Shown in pieces: positions 15,003 through 23,848 of a stretch of 47,729 bases of DNA. Each line of letters begins with the position of its first letter. The stretch's first letter is position 1. This DNA comes from an uncultured Clostridia bacterium (lineage in GTDB: Bacteria > Bacillota > Clostridia > Christensenellales > Aristaeellaceae), in assembly GCA_944333055.1 (NCBI GenBank), contig CALVKT010000054.1, positions 1 through 47,729 of the forward strand, read 5' to 3'. The notes below the pieces were generated by a model. It was not told where the DNA came from and did not search any database. It saw only the letters and a program-made list of their open reading frames with translations. The position numbers and the translations under genes were made by a program.

Positions 15003-16925
15003 ATGGCGGCTCTGCTCTATACGCTCATCTTCATGGCGGGCGGCGTGGCCATCGTGCGCGCGCAGCTCCCCGGCAAAAGCCCGCTCGTGCGGGGCTATCT
15101 GGGCGCGGCGCTGGGCGTGCTGCTGGAGATGCAGCTCCCGGCGCTGTGCGCGTATGCGCTGGATTTTACGCTCGCGGCCCACGCCGCCGCGCTCGCGCTG
15201 CTGGCGGCGCTCGTGCTGCTCAGCCATCGCCTGCGCGACAGGCGCGCGCTGCGCGCGATGCGCGAGGACGACGGCCGCATGCTCGTCACGATGACCGTCA
15301 TCGTGCTCCCGCTGACGGCGCTCTCCGCCTATCTGCAATACACGCACATGCTCATGCCCGCCTCGGACGGCTCCTACTGGTGCGGCCAGTCGACGTATGG
15401 CGACCTGTGCATGCACCTCTCGTTCATCACGTCCATGCAGGACATGGCGTTCCCGCCCTCCTACAACCTGCTCTACGACACGCCGCTTCACTATCCGTAT
15501 CTGGCGGACTCGCTGAGCACGACGATGCTCATGCTGGGCATGAACATCCAGATGGCCGTCATCTTCCCCGGCACGCTGCTCATGGCGCTGACCTATTGCG
15601 GCTACATGCTGCTGGCGCGGCAGGTGCTGGGAAACCGCCACAAGGCGGTCGCCGTGGCGGCGCTGCTGTTCTTCTTCAACGGCGGCCTCGGCTTCCTCTA
15701 CGACTTTGACATGGCCGGCAAGGACAACTTTGAGAAGATCCGGGAGATCTTCACCGGCTATTACAAGACCCCGGCCAATCAGCCGGAGCTCAACCTGCGC
15801 TTTTCCAACGTCATCGCCGACCTGATGATCCCCCAGCGAGCGCTGCTGGGCGGCTGGGCGATGGGCATCCCGGCGCTGATGCTGCTCCTCTCCTCCGCGC
15901 GCGAGCGCTCCATGCGCCAGACGGTGATCCTGTCGCTCTGGGCGAGCTGCCTGCCGATGGTGCACACGCACACGTTCCTCGCGCTGGGCCTGTTTTCCGG
16001 CGGCTTCCTGCTGGGCAGGCTGATCCAGGACCGTGAGGACCGGCGCGGCGTGATCAAGCGCGCCGCCGTCTACCTGTTCATCGTGCTGGCGCTGGCGCTG
16101 CCGCAGGTGCTGGGCAACGCCGTCAAGCAGACGATTGAAGGCGGCTCGCTGCGCTTTCAGTTCAACTGGGTGAACAACTCCGGCGGGCGCGGCATGATCG
16201 ACGGATATCTCTGGTTCTGGGTGAAGAACGTGGGCCTGCCGTTCATCCTGATGGCGCTGGCCATGCTGGAGGCGCGGCGCAGGGGATACCTCGACGTGGC
16301 GCTGGGCATGACGCTGCTCTTCATCGTCGCCGAGACGATCCTCTTTCAGCCCAACGAATACGACAACAACAAGCTCTTCTACATCTGGTACATGTTCGTG
16401 GCGATCCTCGCGGCGGACTACGGCTCCATCCTCATGCGGCGCATAGCGGGGCTGCGCGGGCGCTACGTCCTGTGCGCGCTGTTCATGATCGTCAGCACGC
16501 TGTCGGGCGCGCTGTCCATCGCGCGGGAGACGGTTTCCGGCTATCAGCTCTTCTCCGCCCACGCGGTGGAGGCGGGCGCGTGGATCGAGGAGAACACCGA
16601 CAGGGACGCCGTGTTCCTTACCGGCCAGCAGCACATCAACCCGGTCTGCTCGCTGGCCGGGCGGCAGATCATCTGCGGCAGCGACCTGTACGTGTTCTTC
16701 CACGGGCTTGACTACCGCGCGCACGCGGACAACTGCCGGAATTTCTACGAGAATCCGGAGCTGTACGCGCACGTGATCGACGACTACGGCGTGGATTACA
16801 TCTACGTGAGCGACTACGAGCGCGCCGAATTCGACGTCGATCTTGACTACATCGACGAGCACTACGACCTCGTGTATCAGAACCCGGACGTGCGCATCTA
16901 CGCCGCCGGCGAGGAAGGAACATGA
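15003..16925 (+). CDS. Large polytopic membrane protein, GT-C glycosyltransferase-like
   Basis: 640 aa with roughly 13 or more hydrophobic helices, then a soluble C-terminal domain from about residue 515. The first loop has SYWCGQSTYGDLCMHLSFI, with an acidic residue followed by His as in many lipid-sugar-using GT-C enzymes. The tail (AVFLTGQQHINPVCSLAGRQIICGSDLYVF, then YGVDYIYVSDYE) resembles clostridial proteins usually annotated as hypothetical or GT39-like. Role and substrate are unknown; a polyprenyl-phosphate-sugar transferase is a guess. AAGGAGG precedes the ATG, and the stop overlaps the next ATG. Confidence 0.6.
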   Translation: MAALLYTLIFMAGGVAIVRAQLPGKSPLVRGYLGAALGVLLEMQLPALCAYALDFTLAAHAAALALLAALVLLSHRLRDRRALRAMREDDGRMLVTMTVIVLPLTALSAYLQYTHMLMPASDGSYWCGQSTYGDLCMHLSFITSMQDMAFPPSYNLLYDTPLHYPYLADSLSTTMLMLGMNIQMAVIFPGTLLMALTYCGYMLLARQVLGNRHKAVAVAALLFFFNGGLGFLYDFDMAGKDNFEKIREIFTGYYKTPANQPELNLRFSNVIADLMIPQRALLGGWAMGIPALMLLLSSARERSMRQTVILSLWASCLPMVHTHTFLALGLFSGGFLLGRLIQDREDRRGVIKRAAVYLFIVLALALPQVLGNAVKQTIEGGSLRFQFNWVNNSGGRGMIDGYLWFWVKNVGLPFILMALAMLEARRRGYLDVALGMTLLFIVAETILFQPNEYDNNKLFYIWYMFVAILAADYGSILMRRIAGLRGRYVLCALFMIVSTLSGALSIARETVSGYQLFSAHAVEAGAWIEENTDRDAVFLTGQQHINPVCSLAGRQIICGSDLYVFFHGLDYRAHADNCRNFYENPELYAHVIDDYGVDYIYVSDYERAEFDVDLDYIDEHYDLVYQNPDVRIYAAGEEGT

Positions 16926-17155
16926 TGGACAGGTTTCTCAGGTATTCGCTGGAACGCGGGCGCAAGATCCGCGCGGTGCTTTCCAGCGACGGCAAGATTC
17001 AGAATAAAAACCTGCTGGTGACGGCCATCGACGAAGACGGTCAGGGGTTTACGGCCCGGCTGCCGGGCAGAAAGAAGGACGTGCACATCCCGCTGGGCGA
17101 CGTGCTGACCTGCGCGTACGCGCGCGGGGATCAGGGCGAACTGGAGAGCCTATGA
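16922..17155 (+). CDS. Conserved-looking small protein, unknown function
   Basis: 77 aa: MMDRFLRYSLERGRKIRAVL, then KIQNKNLLVTAIDEDGQGFTARLPGRKKDVHIPLGDVLTCAYARG. It resembles a small beta-barrel, WYL- or SH3-like nucleic-acid-associated fold, but no family can be named. It is tightly embedded: ATGA overlap with the membrane protein upstream and a 4-bp overlap with cca downstream. Confidence 0.6.
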   Translation: MMDRFLRYSLERGRKIRAVLSSDGKIQNKNLLVTAIDEDGQGFTARLPGRKKDVHIPLGDVLTCAYARGDQGELESL

Positions 17156-18471
17156 ACGAAATCGTCAGGGAGATCGCGCGGCGCGTGCACGCGTGCGGCG
17201 GGCGCGCGCTGCTGGTGGGCGGCTGCGTGCGCGACGGCCTGCTGGGCAGGCCGTGCTACGACATCGACTGCGAGGTGCACGGCCTCGCGCCGGACGCGTT
17301 GCGCGCGCTGCTGGGTCCATTCGGCGACATGGACGAGAGCGGGCGCGCCTACGGCATCTACAAGCTCAAGGGCGCGGGGGTGGATGTGGCATTGCCCCGG
17401 CGCGAGCGGCGCACGGGGACGGGCCATTCGGATTTTGCCGTGACGATCGCGCCGAATCTGACGCCCAAAGAGGCCGCCGCGCGCCGGGATTTCACCGTGA
17501 ACGCCATCATGCGCGACGCGCTGACGGGCGAGTACGTCGATCCGTACGGCGGCATCGACGATCTGCGCAACGGCGTGCTGCGCGCCGTGCCGGGCGGACA
17601 GTTTGAGGAAGACCCGCTGCGCGTGCTGCGCGGAGCGCAGTTCGCCGCGCGCTTTCACCTGACGCCGGACGCGCACACGGTCGAGCAGATGCGGCGCATG
17701 CCGCTCTGAGGCCTGAGCGCCGCGCGCGTGATGGCGGCGACGAAGAAGGCGCTGCTGCATTCCGACGCGCCGGACGTGTTCTTCCGCGTGCTCAAGCGGG
17801 CGGACGCGCTCGCGCCGTGGTGCGCGGAGCTCTCCGCGCTCATCGGCGTCAGGCAGAATACGCGCCATCACCCGGAGGGCGACGCGTTTGAGCACACGAT
17901 GCGCGCGCTGCGCGCGGCGGCACGGGCGCGCGACGAGCGCGCCGATCCGCTCGCCTTCATGCTCGCCGTGCTCACGCATGATCTGGGCAAGGCCGTGGAC
18001 CGCAGGGCGCACGCGCAAGCGGGCGTGCCGCTGTGCGAAGCGATGCTCGCGCGCATCGGCGCGAGGAAGGCGGACATTCGCCTGAGCGCGGACATCTGCC
18101 GCCTGCACATGCGCGCGCATGACCTGTATCATCGCGGGCAGGATGAAGCCGTCAGCAACCTGCTCCTGGACGAAGCGCTCAGCGCGGACGATCTCGTGTG
18201 GGCGGCGGTGTGCGACACGCGCGGCACGGGGAGGTCCGGGGAGAAGGCGGCGCAGGAGGAAGCGTTTCTGCTGGCGCGGCTTGACGCCTATGCGCGCATC
18301 GCATCGGGGCCCATGCCCACGGCGCAGATGCTCATCGACCTGGGCGCGGAGCCCGGCCCTGCGCTCGGACGGATGATGCAAAGCGCGCGCCGGTATGCAC
18401 TGTGCGGCGAGACGCCGCAGACGGCATGCAGGCGGGCATTGGAGGAGACCCCTTCTCATACTGATTTCTGA
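17152..18471 (+). pseudogene. cca: CCA tRNA nucleotidyltransferase interrupted by an in-frame TGA
   Basis: Residues 1-185 are a normal class II nucleotidyltransferase head: LLVGGCVRDGLLGR, then DIDCEVHG, RRDFTVNAI, and GGIDDLRNG with EDPLRVLRG. A TGA at 17707-17709 then stops the frame, but the same frame continues directly with GLSAARVMAATKKALLHSDAPDVFFRVL and a full C-terminal HD domain (HHPEGDAFEHT, THDLGK) to 18471. Joined, the protein is about 439 aa, the expected length of an HD-containing cca. No other damage is seen, so a recent nonsense mutation, a sequence error, read-through or expression as two pieces (GTG/ATG at 17728/17731) are all possible. TGA is used as a normal stop elsewhere. 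The last few codons fall inside an intergenic repeat. Confidence 0.85.
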
Positions 18472-18660
18472 TAAAAGGTCAAATACGGCGCGAAGCGAAG
18501 AAGGGAGTATGAGGGATGAAATCCCGGTTTTAGGGCGGCAGCCCTCACGTCTCCCAACGTTCCCAATGGCCCATGGCGCAGGGCGCGCCGAAGGCGCCAT
18601 CATGCGCCGCGCCAAACTGCTTCAAACCGCTGCGAATCAAAGGCAACTCAGGAGAAACCG
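18462..18660 (+). repeat. Intergenic repeat, third copy of the 160-bp family plus stem-loop module
   Basis: 18462-18531 matches the copies at 29070-28980 and 37683-37755 (TGATTTCTGATAAAAGGTC, GCGCGAAGCGAAGAAGGG, GGGAT-GAA-ATCCC at 18513-18525). It then continues with the AGGGC-GGCA-GCCCT hairpin (18532-18545) and a block shared with about 8618-8660. The repeat supplies the last codons of cca. From 18660 to 18930 there is no gene; loose DnaA-box-like sites occur near 18834-18880. Confidence 0.75.
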
Positions 18661-18932
18661 CGCAGCGGGTGCGGCCATCCCCCGGTCGGCTTCGCTGACA
18701 GCGCCTTGAGGGGCAGGGGAAGCCCGCGACGCGACCAAACCGACACCCATCATCACGCCCGAAGCGCGCGCAGGGCCGCGTCCTCCGGGCGCGTTTCTTT
18801 TTGCTTGTGTCCGCCCGCCGCCCGTCCCCATCTGTGGACAGCGCAAAACCCCTGTGTATAAACGCGTCAACTGTGGAAAAGTGGGCGGCTTTTCGCCCCT
18901 CAAAAAATTTTAAAAAAAGTTGAAAATAGACC

Positions 18933-18960
18933 TTGACTTTCTTTGACTTTTTAGTATAAT
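18933..18960 (+). promoter_or_regulatory. Promoter and structured leader of hsp20
   Basis: TTGACT (18933-18938), a 16-bp spacer and a perfect TATAAT (18955-18960). The leader of about 105 nt before the start codon includes a CGGCC-GAAA-GGCCG hairpin (19006-19019) and more GC-rich sequence up to the GGAGG site. No CIRCE operator was seen. Temperature-dependent translation is a possibility only. Confidence 0.75.
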
Positions 18961-19072
18961 ATAGGTATCGCTTGAAAGAGAGCGAGGAAACATAAAGCGT
19001 AGCGACGGCCGAAAGGCCGCTGATGGGCCCGCGAGGCGCAAGGCCGGGGCGGGCAAGAGAATGGAGGTCTGT

Positions 19073-19537
19073 ATGATGAGTGCTTATCTTCCCACTGTTT
19101 TTGCTGAAAACCTGATGGACGTGTTTGACGACTTTGACCGCAGCTTCTTCCGCGGCTTCGACCACATCGACCGCGCGCTCTACGGCAAGAACGCACAGCA
19201 CATGATGAAGACCGACGTGCGCGAGACGCAGGACGGCTATGAGCTGGACGTCGATCTGCCGGGCATCGCCAAGGAGGACGTGAATCTGGCGCTTGAGAAC
19301 GGCTATCTGACGATTTCCGCGCGCAAGGGCATGGAGAAGAACGAGGAAAACGACGCGGGCCGCCTGATTCGCCGCGAGCGCTACGCGGGCACGATGCAGC
19401 GCAGCTTTTACGTCGGCGAGAATGTGACGCAGGCGGACGTGAAGGCCGCCTATCAAAACGGCGTGCTCCACATCAGCTTCCCCAAGCGCGAGGCGGTCAA
19501 GGCGCCGGAGCGCAACACGATCTACATCGAGGGATGA
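19073..19537 (+). CDS. Hsp20/alpha-crystallin small heat-shock protein
   Basis: 154 aa. The alpha-crystallin domain runs from about residue 42: KTDVRETQDGYELDVDLPGIAKEDVNLALENGYLTISA, a loop, then RRERYAGTMQRSFYVGENV and the family-typical AAYQNGVLHISFPK near the C-terminus. It is an ATP-independent holdase that keeps unfolding proteins soluble. ATG 19073 is chosen because GGAGG (19063-19067) sits 5 nt upstream; the ATG at 19061 overlaps that site. It is a single-gene unit with its own promoter and terminator. Confidence 0.94.
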   Translation: MMSAYLPTVFAENLMDVFDDFDRSFFRGFDHIDRALYGKNAQHMMKTDVRETQDGYELDVDLPGIAKEDVNLALENGYLTISARKGMEKNEENDAGRLIRRERYAGTMQRSFYVGENVTQADVKAAYQNGVLHISFPKREAVKAPERNTIYIEG

Positions 19538-19553
19538 TCTCAGGCAGCATGAA

Positions 19554-19609
19554 GCGCCCCTGCGGCGCGCGACGGAACGAATCCGAAGCGCGGCGCAGGG
19601 GCGCCTTTT
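19554..19609 (+). terminator. Terminator of hsp20
   Basis: GCGCCCCTGC pairs with GCAGGGGCGC across a GC-rich loop and is followed by CTTTTA. It may also serve the convergent esterase gene. Confidence 0.8.
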
Positions 19610-19636
19610 ATTCGATGGGGAAAGCGGGACGGCGCG

Positions 19637-20812
19637 TTACCAGGCGAACTCCACGGAGTTGAGGTCGTAGCTCTTCTCCTGCAGGCCGAGGCGGCTCTCG
19701 ATGAAGTTGATCGCCATCTGCGGCCACTGGGCGTACTGGGTGTAGGCGTCCACGTAGTTGCGCGTGCCCGTGCCCAGGCCCACGCCGTGCACGGCGTCCG
19801 GCGCGAGGTAGAAGCTGAAGTCCGGGAAGATGTCGGAGATATCGGACAGGTACGGCAGAATGCGGGAAGTCAGGCTGTCCTTCTGGCCCACAACGCCGAA
19901 GAGGGAAGGCAGGTTCTCGTTGACGGAGAAGTCGAGTATCTTGTCGTTTTCGGTTACAAACAGGCCGTAGATCGGGATGGCGATGGTCATGTCGGCGCTC
20001 TCGGCGTCTACTTCGTCACAGACGTAGTCCGGATACACGGTGTCCGGCGTGACGTGGCCGTACTGCTTGGCGATGGCGGACATGATGTTCGAGCCGCCGG
20101 CGGAGAAGCCGCAGGTGATGATGGTTTCCGTGTTGCCGATCCCCTTCTCATCGGCGTAGTAGCGGATGTAGCGGATGGCACGGCCCAGATCCAGCCACTG
20201 ATCCTCTTCGGCGTAGGGGTTGACGCGGCGCTGGAGGACGAACGCGTTGTAGCCGTTCTCATTGAAGAACTCCGCGACCGGATAGCCCTCTACGACGTTG
20301 TTGCGGTGGGTGCTGCCGCCGCCGGCGATGATGATCACGTTGCCCTTGACGGCGCTCTGATCCTCGATCATGTAGGGATTGAGGAACGGACGGAAGCCCT
20401 CGTTGTCATAGGAGATCTCCCAGCCGGTCGTGGGCAGCGGGTCTTCCACGGCCATGTTCTCGCCCCAAATCTCCCAGACGGTGCTCTTGGGGTCGTCCAC
20501 GATCTGCTTGAGCGCCTCGCGCTTTTGCGTGAGCTCGACGCACATGTCATAATGAGAGGCGTTGATGCCCGGCTCGGCCGCGCCGTCCACCTTTTCATAC
20601 TGGGCGCGGGAGAGCTTGTGGAAGGTGACGTAGAACTGTTCAAAGTCGCCCTCGAAGGCGTGCGGATAGAACGCTACCTCGCGGGAGAGCTTGAGCTCCC
20701 GGGCGACCATCGCCTGCACTTCTTCGTCGGTGTGGGTCGTGGTTTCCGCCAGCGCGGCGCAGGCGCCGAGCGCCAGCATCGCGCACAGAAGCAGGCTCAG
20801 CAGTTTCTTCAT
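19637..20812 (-). CDS. Secreted alpha/beta-hydrolase (esterase-like)
   Basis: 391 aa. A signal peptide (MKKLLSLLLCAMLALGACAALAE) is present; LGAC could be a lipobox, otherwise cleavage after ALA. The catalytic features are an oxyanion motif IIIAGGGSTHRNN at about 175, the nucleophile elbow GFSAGGSN near 245 and a late DAVHGVG that supplies a His. This pattern fits BD-FAE/acetyl-esterase-like enzymes. It sits beside sialic acid genes with its own regulated promoter, so removing acyl groups from host glycans is a reasonable inference, not shown. AAAGGAG precedes the start. Confidence 0.75.
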   Translation of the reverse strand: MKKLLSLLLCAMLALGACAALAETTTHTDEEVQAMVARELKLSREVAFYPHAFEGDFEQFYVTFHKLSRAQYEKVDGAAEPGINASHYDMCVELTQKREALKQIVDDPKSTVWEIWGENMAVEDPLPTTGWEISYDNEGFRPFLNPYMIEDQSAVKGNVIIIAGGGSTHRNNVVEGYPVAEFFNENGYNAFVLQRRVNPYAEEDQWLDLGRAIRYIRYYADEKGIGNTETIITCGFSAGGSNIMSAIAKQYGHVTPDTVYPDYVCDEVDAESADMTIAIPIYGLFVTENDKILDFSVNENLPSLFGVVGQKDSLTSRILPYLSDISDIFPDFSFYLAPDAVHGVGLGTGTRNYVDAYTQYAQWPQMAINFIESRLGLQEKSYDLNSVEFAW

Positions 20813-20854
20813 GGTGTTTCGCTCCTTTCATGTCGTCGAATAGAAGGGGTGTGA

Positions 20855-20894
20855 TTTGTACACTAGTATACAAATTCTCATGTCAGGATGTCAA
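20855..20894 (-). promoter_or_regulatory. Promoter with palindromic operator over the -10 box
   Basis: Minus strand TTGACA (20894-20889), an 18-bp spacer, TATACT (20870-20865). The -10 is inside a near-perfect palindrome, TTGTATACTAGTGTACAA (20873-20856), flanked by further AT matches. The size and form suit a GntR/FCD repressor, such as the regulator at 25349. Confidence 0.75.
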
Positions 20895-20950
20895 GCGCTT
20901 CCGATCAAATTTTGTAAGTTTTTTCCATGTGTGTGCAAAAGTCTGAACGG

Positions 20951-20992
20951 AAAAAAGCCCTCCGTCCGGCGCGCCTGGGCCGGGCGGAGGGC
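20951..20992 (-). terminator. Terminator of the transporter-nanA operon
   Basis: Minus strand GCCCTCCGCCCGG pairs with CCGGACGGAGGGC (one mismatch) and is followed by TTTTTT, immediately after the nanA stop. Confidence 0.9.
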
Positions 20993-20997
20993 AGGGA

Positions 20998-21915
20998 TCA
21001 GCAGAATGTGGCGATCGCGCGCCGGATGCGCGCGGCGGCGGCTTCCACCTTGGGCATGTCGCTGTCGATCAGGTTGGGCATCGGCTTGTGCACGCCGCCC
21101 AGATGCAGGCCCTCGTTGATCGAGAGCACCTTCTTGATCACCGCGTACATGTGGCCGTGGCAGGCGCACAGGTCGGCGATGATGCCGTTGACCTCGTGCT
21201 GGATCGGCCGGGCATCCGTGAAGCGGCCGGCCTTCACCAGCTCGTCCATCTTGAGGAAGAGCTCCGGCATGGCCGCGTAGGTGCCGCCGATGCCGCCGCA
21301 TGCGCCGATGGCGCGCCCGGCGATGAACTGCTCGTCCGGGCCGTTGAACACGACGCAGTTTTCCCCGCCCGCGGCGACGAAGCCCTCGATGTCCTGCGTG
21401 GGCATGGACGAGTTCTTGACGCCGATGACGCGCGGGTTCTTGCGCATCTCGCGAAACAGCGGGAGGCTCAGCGCCACGCCCGCCAGCTGCGGGATGTTGT
21501 AGATGATGAAGTCGGTGTCCGGCGCGGCGGCGGAGATGTCGTTCCAGTACTGCGCGATGGCGTAGTCCGGCAGGCGGAAGTAGATCGGCGGAATGCTGGC
21601 GATGGCGTCCACGCCCAGCTTTTCCGCGTGCGCGGCGAGCTGGCAGCTCTCCTGCGTGTTGTTGCAGGCGACGTGCGCGATGATCGTGCACTCGCCCTTG
21701 ACCTCCTGCATCACGGCTTCCAGCGTCAGCATGCGCTCCTCCTTCTCCAGATAGATGCACTCGCCGGAGGAGCCGCCCACGTACAGGCCCTTGACGCCCT
21801 TATCGACCAGATGGCGCGCGAGAAGGCGCGTGCGCGCCGCGCTCACGTGGCCGTCCTCGTCGTAGCAGGCGTAGAAGGCGGGAATGACGCCGTGATACTT
21901 CTGTAGATTGCTCAT
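20998..21915 (-). CDS. nanA: N-acetylneuraminate lyase
   Basis: 305 aa class I aldolase of the DHDPS/NAL family. It cleaves sialic acid to N-acetylmannosamine and pyruvate. Seen: GGSSGECIYL (carboxylate-binding loop, about 46-55), the catalytic tyrosine in IIYNIPQLAGV near 138, and the Schiff-base lysine in VIGVKNSS near 165. The YNIP/GVKNSS pair and the genomic partners nanE and ROK kinases favour NanA over DapA. It starts 44 bp after the permease gene, with an AGAGGAAAG site. Confidence 0.9.
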   Translation of the reverse strand: MSNLQKYHGVIPAFYACYDEDGHVSAARTRLLARHLVDKGVKGLYVGGSSGECIYLEKEERMLTLEAVMQEVKGECTIIAHVACNNTQESCQLAAHAEKLGVDAIASIPPIYFRLPDYAIAQYWNDISAAAPDTDFIIYNIPQLAGVALSLPLFREMRKNPRVIGVKNSSMPTQDIEGFVAAGGENCVVFNGPDEQFIAGRAIGACGGIGGTYAAMPELFLKMDELVKAGRFTDARPIQHEVNGIIADLCACHGHMYAVIKKVLSINEGLHLGGVHKPMPNLIDSDMPKVEAAAARIRRAIATFC

Positions 21916-21959
21916 ATGATTCTCTTTCCTCTCTTTGTCGGGCGCGCTGCCGGGGGCGG

Positions 21960-22850
21960 TCAGCCCTTGACGGCGCCCATGGTGATGCCGCGGGTGAAGA
22001 ACTTCTGGAACATGAGGAAGACGGTGATGATGGGAATCGAGCCCAGCGACGCGCCGGCCATGATCAGCCCGTAGTCGGTGGACAGCTCGCTTTGCAGCTT
22101 GGCGATGCCCAACGAGATGGTGAGCACGTTGGTGTCGTTGAGCATGATCAGCTGCAGGAAGTAGTCGTTCCACGCGGTGATGAACGTGAAGATCGCCAGC
22201 GCGCCGATGCCCGGCTTGATCATGGGCAGCACGATCTGCGTGAACGTGCGCACCTCGCCCGCGCCGTCGATGCGCGCGGCCTCCAGCAGCTCGCCGGGGA
22301 TGTTCTCGGAGAACTGCTTCATCAGGAACACGCCGAACGGCCAGCCGACCGTGGGCAGGATGACCGACCAGAGCGTGTTGTGCAGGCCCAGGAACGCCAT
22401 CTCCTTGAGCAGCGGGATGAGGATGACCTGCTTGGGCAGCGCCATCGCGCACACGAAGATGGAGAAGATGACCGTGCGGCCGAAGAAGCGCTTTTTCGCC
22501 AGCGCGTAGCCGCCCATGGATGCGGCCACGCAGGTGAACGCCATGGATGCCGCGCACAGGAACACGGTGTTGAACAGCCACAAAAACGCGGGCTTTTCAA
22601 AGAGCTTCTGGTAATTGAGGAGCGTCGGCTCCGTCGGGAACCAGACCGGGATGCGGGCGTTGACGGCCTGCGGCCCCTTGAAGGAGCCGGTGATGATCCA
22701 ATACAGCGGGAAGGTGAACAGCAGCGCCAGGATGATCAGCAGCACGACGCTGATGACCTGAAACGCCGTGACGCGGCGGACGCTGCGGTCCTGATTGCCG
22801 GAGCGGGGCTTCTTGAAGCGATGGGGAGTCGCCTTGACGGTTTCGCTCAT
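21960..22850 (-). CDS. Carbohydrate ABC transporter permease, MalG-like
   Basis: 296 aa with six helices. The EAA cytoplasmic loop that docks the ATPase is clear: ELLEAARIDGAGEVRTFTQIVLPMIKPGI near residues 190-220. It is the second permease of a CUT1-type sugar importer, with no ATPase gene nearby, so a shared MsmK-like ATPase encoded elsewhere is expected. Gene order with nanA suggests sialic acid as substrate. Confidence 0.9.
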   Translation of the reverse strand: MSETVKATPHRFKKPRSGNQDRSVRRVTAFQVISVVLLIILALLFTFPLYWIITGSFKGPQAVNARIPVWFPTEPTLLNYQKLFEKPAFLWLFNTVFLCAASMAFTCVAASMGGYALAKKRFFGRTVIFSIFVCAMALPKQVILIPLLKEMAFLGLHNTLWSVILPTVGWPFGVFLMKQFSENIPGELLEAARIDGAGEVRTFTQIVLPMIKPGIGALAIFTFITAWNDYFLQLIMLNDTNVLTISLGIAKLQSELSTDYGLIMAGASLGSIPIITVFLMFQKFFTRGITMGAVKG

Positions 22851-22865
22851 GATGATCCTCCCCCC

Positions 22866-23777
22866 TTAACCGTTGTCGCTCTTGGCGAGCTTGAACTGCA
22901 GCGCGCTGAATACGGCGATGATGGCGGCCAGGACGATGCCCATCGCGCTGCCGTAGCCGTAGCGGCTGAGCTTGAATGCGTTGTAATAGATGTAGTACAT
23001 GATGGTCTGCGTCGAATTGTTCGGGCCGCCCGACGTGAGCAGCTGAATCAGCGCGAAGCACTGGAACGAATTGATCGTGGTGATGACCAGGATGTACAGC
23101 GTGGTGGGCATGATCTGCGGCCACTTGATCTTCCAGAAGACCTGCAGATTCGTCGCGCCGTCGACCTCGGCCGCTTCGGTGAGGGAGGCGTCGACGTTGG
23201 AGAGCGCGGAGACGTAGAGCACGATCGGCTGGCCGACGGAGGTGGTCAGCAGGATGAGGATGATGCAGCCGAGCGCCGTATCCGCGGAGCCGAGCCAGTT
23301 GATGTTGCGGCTGATGATGCCCAGGTTTGTGAAGACGTAGTTGAGGATGCCGGTGTAGGGGCTGAACATCCACTTCCACACGACGGTGACGGCCACGGAG
23401 CCGGTGACGACGGGCAGATAGAAGATGCAGCGGAACAGCGAGGTATACCGGTCGTGCATGCGATAGATGACGGCGGCCACCCAGAGCGAGAAGATGCAGG
23501 TGACCGGCACGGAGACGAGCACGATGACCACGGTGTTGACCAGCGCCTTTTGGAAGATCGGGTCGGCGATGAGCTCGCGGTAATTGTCAAGCCCGACGAA
23601 TGTGAAGTCGGTCATCGTGTAATTGAAGAAGCTGGTGAACAGGCCCATGCCCATCGGGAAGATCACGAAGCCCAGGAAGAACAGCAGGCTGGGCAGCATG
23701 AACAGATAGCCCGCGATGTTCTCCCTGCGCTGGTTCGCTCTGGACAGGGACGAACCACCCTTGACAGCTTTGGTCAT
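22866..23777 (-). CDS. Carbohydrate ABC transporter permease, MalF-like
   Basis: 303 aa CUT1 permease. The N-terminal ENIAGYLFMLPSLLFFLGFVIFPMGMGLFTSFFNY is typical, and the EAA loop reads ASLTEAAEVDGATNLQVFWKIKWPQIMPT. It lies 15 bp before the second permease gene and 71 bp after the binding-protein gene, separated from the latter by a strong hairpin. Confidence 0.9.
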   Translation of the reverse strand: MTKAVKGGSSLSRANQRRENIAGYLFMLPSLLFFLGFVIFPMGMGLFTSFFNYTMTDFTFVGLDNYRELIADPIFQKALVNTVVIVLVSVPVTCIFSLWVAAVIYRMHDRYTSLFRCIFYLPVVTGSVAVTVVWKWMFSPYTGILNYVFTNLGIISRNINWLGSADTALGCIILILLTTSVGQPIVLYVSALSNVDASLTEAAEVDGATNLQVFWKIKWPQIMPTTLYILVITTINSFQCFALIQLLTSGGPNNSTQTIMYYIYYNAFKLSRYGYGSAMGIVLAAIIAVFSALQFKLAKSDNG

Positions 23778-23799
23778 GCGCTTTGCTCCCTTCGCATAG

Positions 23800-23833
23800 G
23801 CGAGGCCCCGCCCACAGGGGAACGGGGCCTCGC
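23800..23833. other. Intercistronic hairpin between binding-protein and permease genes
   Basis: GCGAGGCCCCG pairs perfectly with CGGGGCCTCGC across a 12-nt loop, without a T-tract on the coding strand. In ABC operons such hairpins often protect the upstream binding-protein mRNA, giving it a higher yield than the permeases; that role is inferred here. Confidence 0.75.
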
Positions 23834-23848
23834 TGTTGATGTATGATC

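Noticed and set aside
17707-17740. Selenocysteine codon in cca
   Set aside because: Cca enzymes have no known selenoprotein forms, the hairpin is ordinary for GC-rich DNA, and no selenium genes are in view. Kept only as a check under the split-cca finding.
20998-21915. dapA (4-hydroxy-tetrahydrodipicolinate synthase)
   Set aside because: The fold is shared, but the YNIP/GVKNSS motifs and the adjacent nanE, ROK kinases and sugar importer favour sialic acid lyase.
22092-23846. 584-codon plus-strand open frame
   Set aside because: Antisense to the two ABC permease genes, with an Asp/Glu/His/Arg-rich artefact composition.
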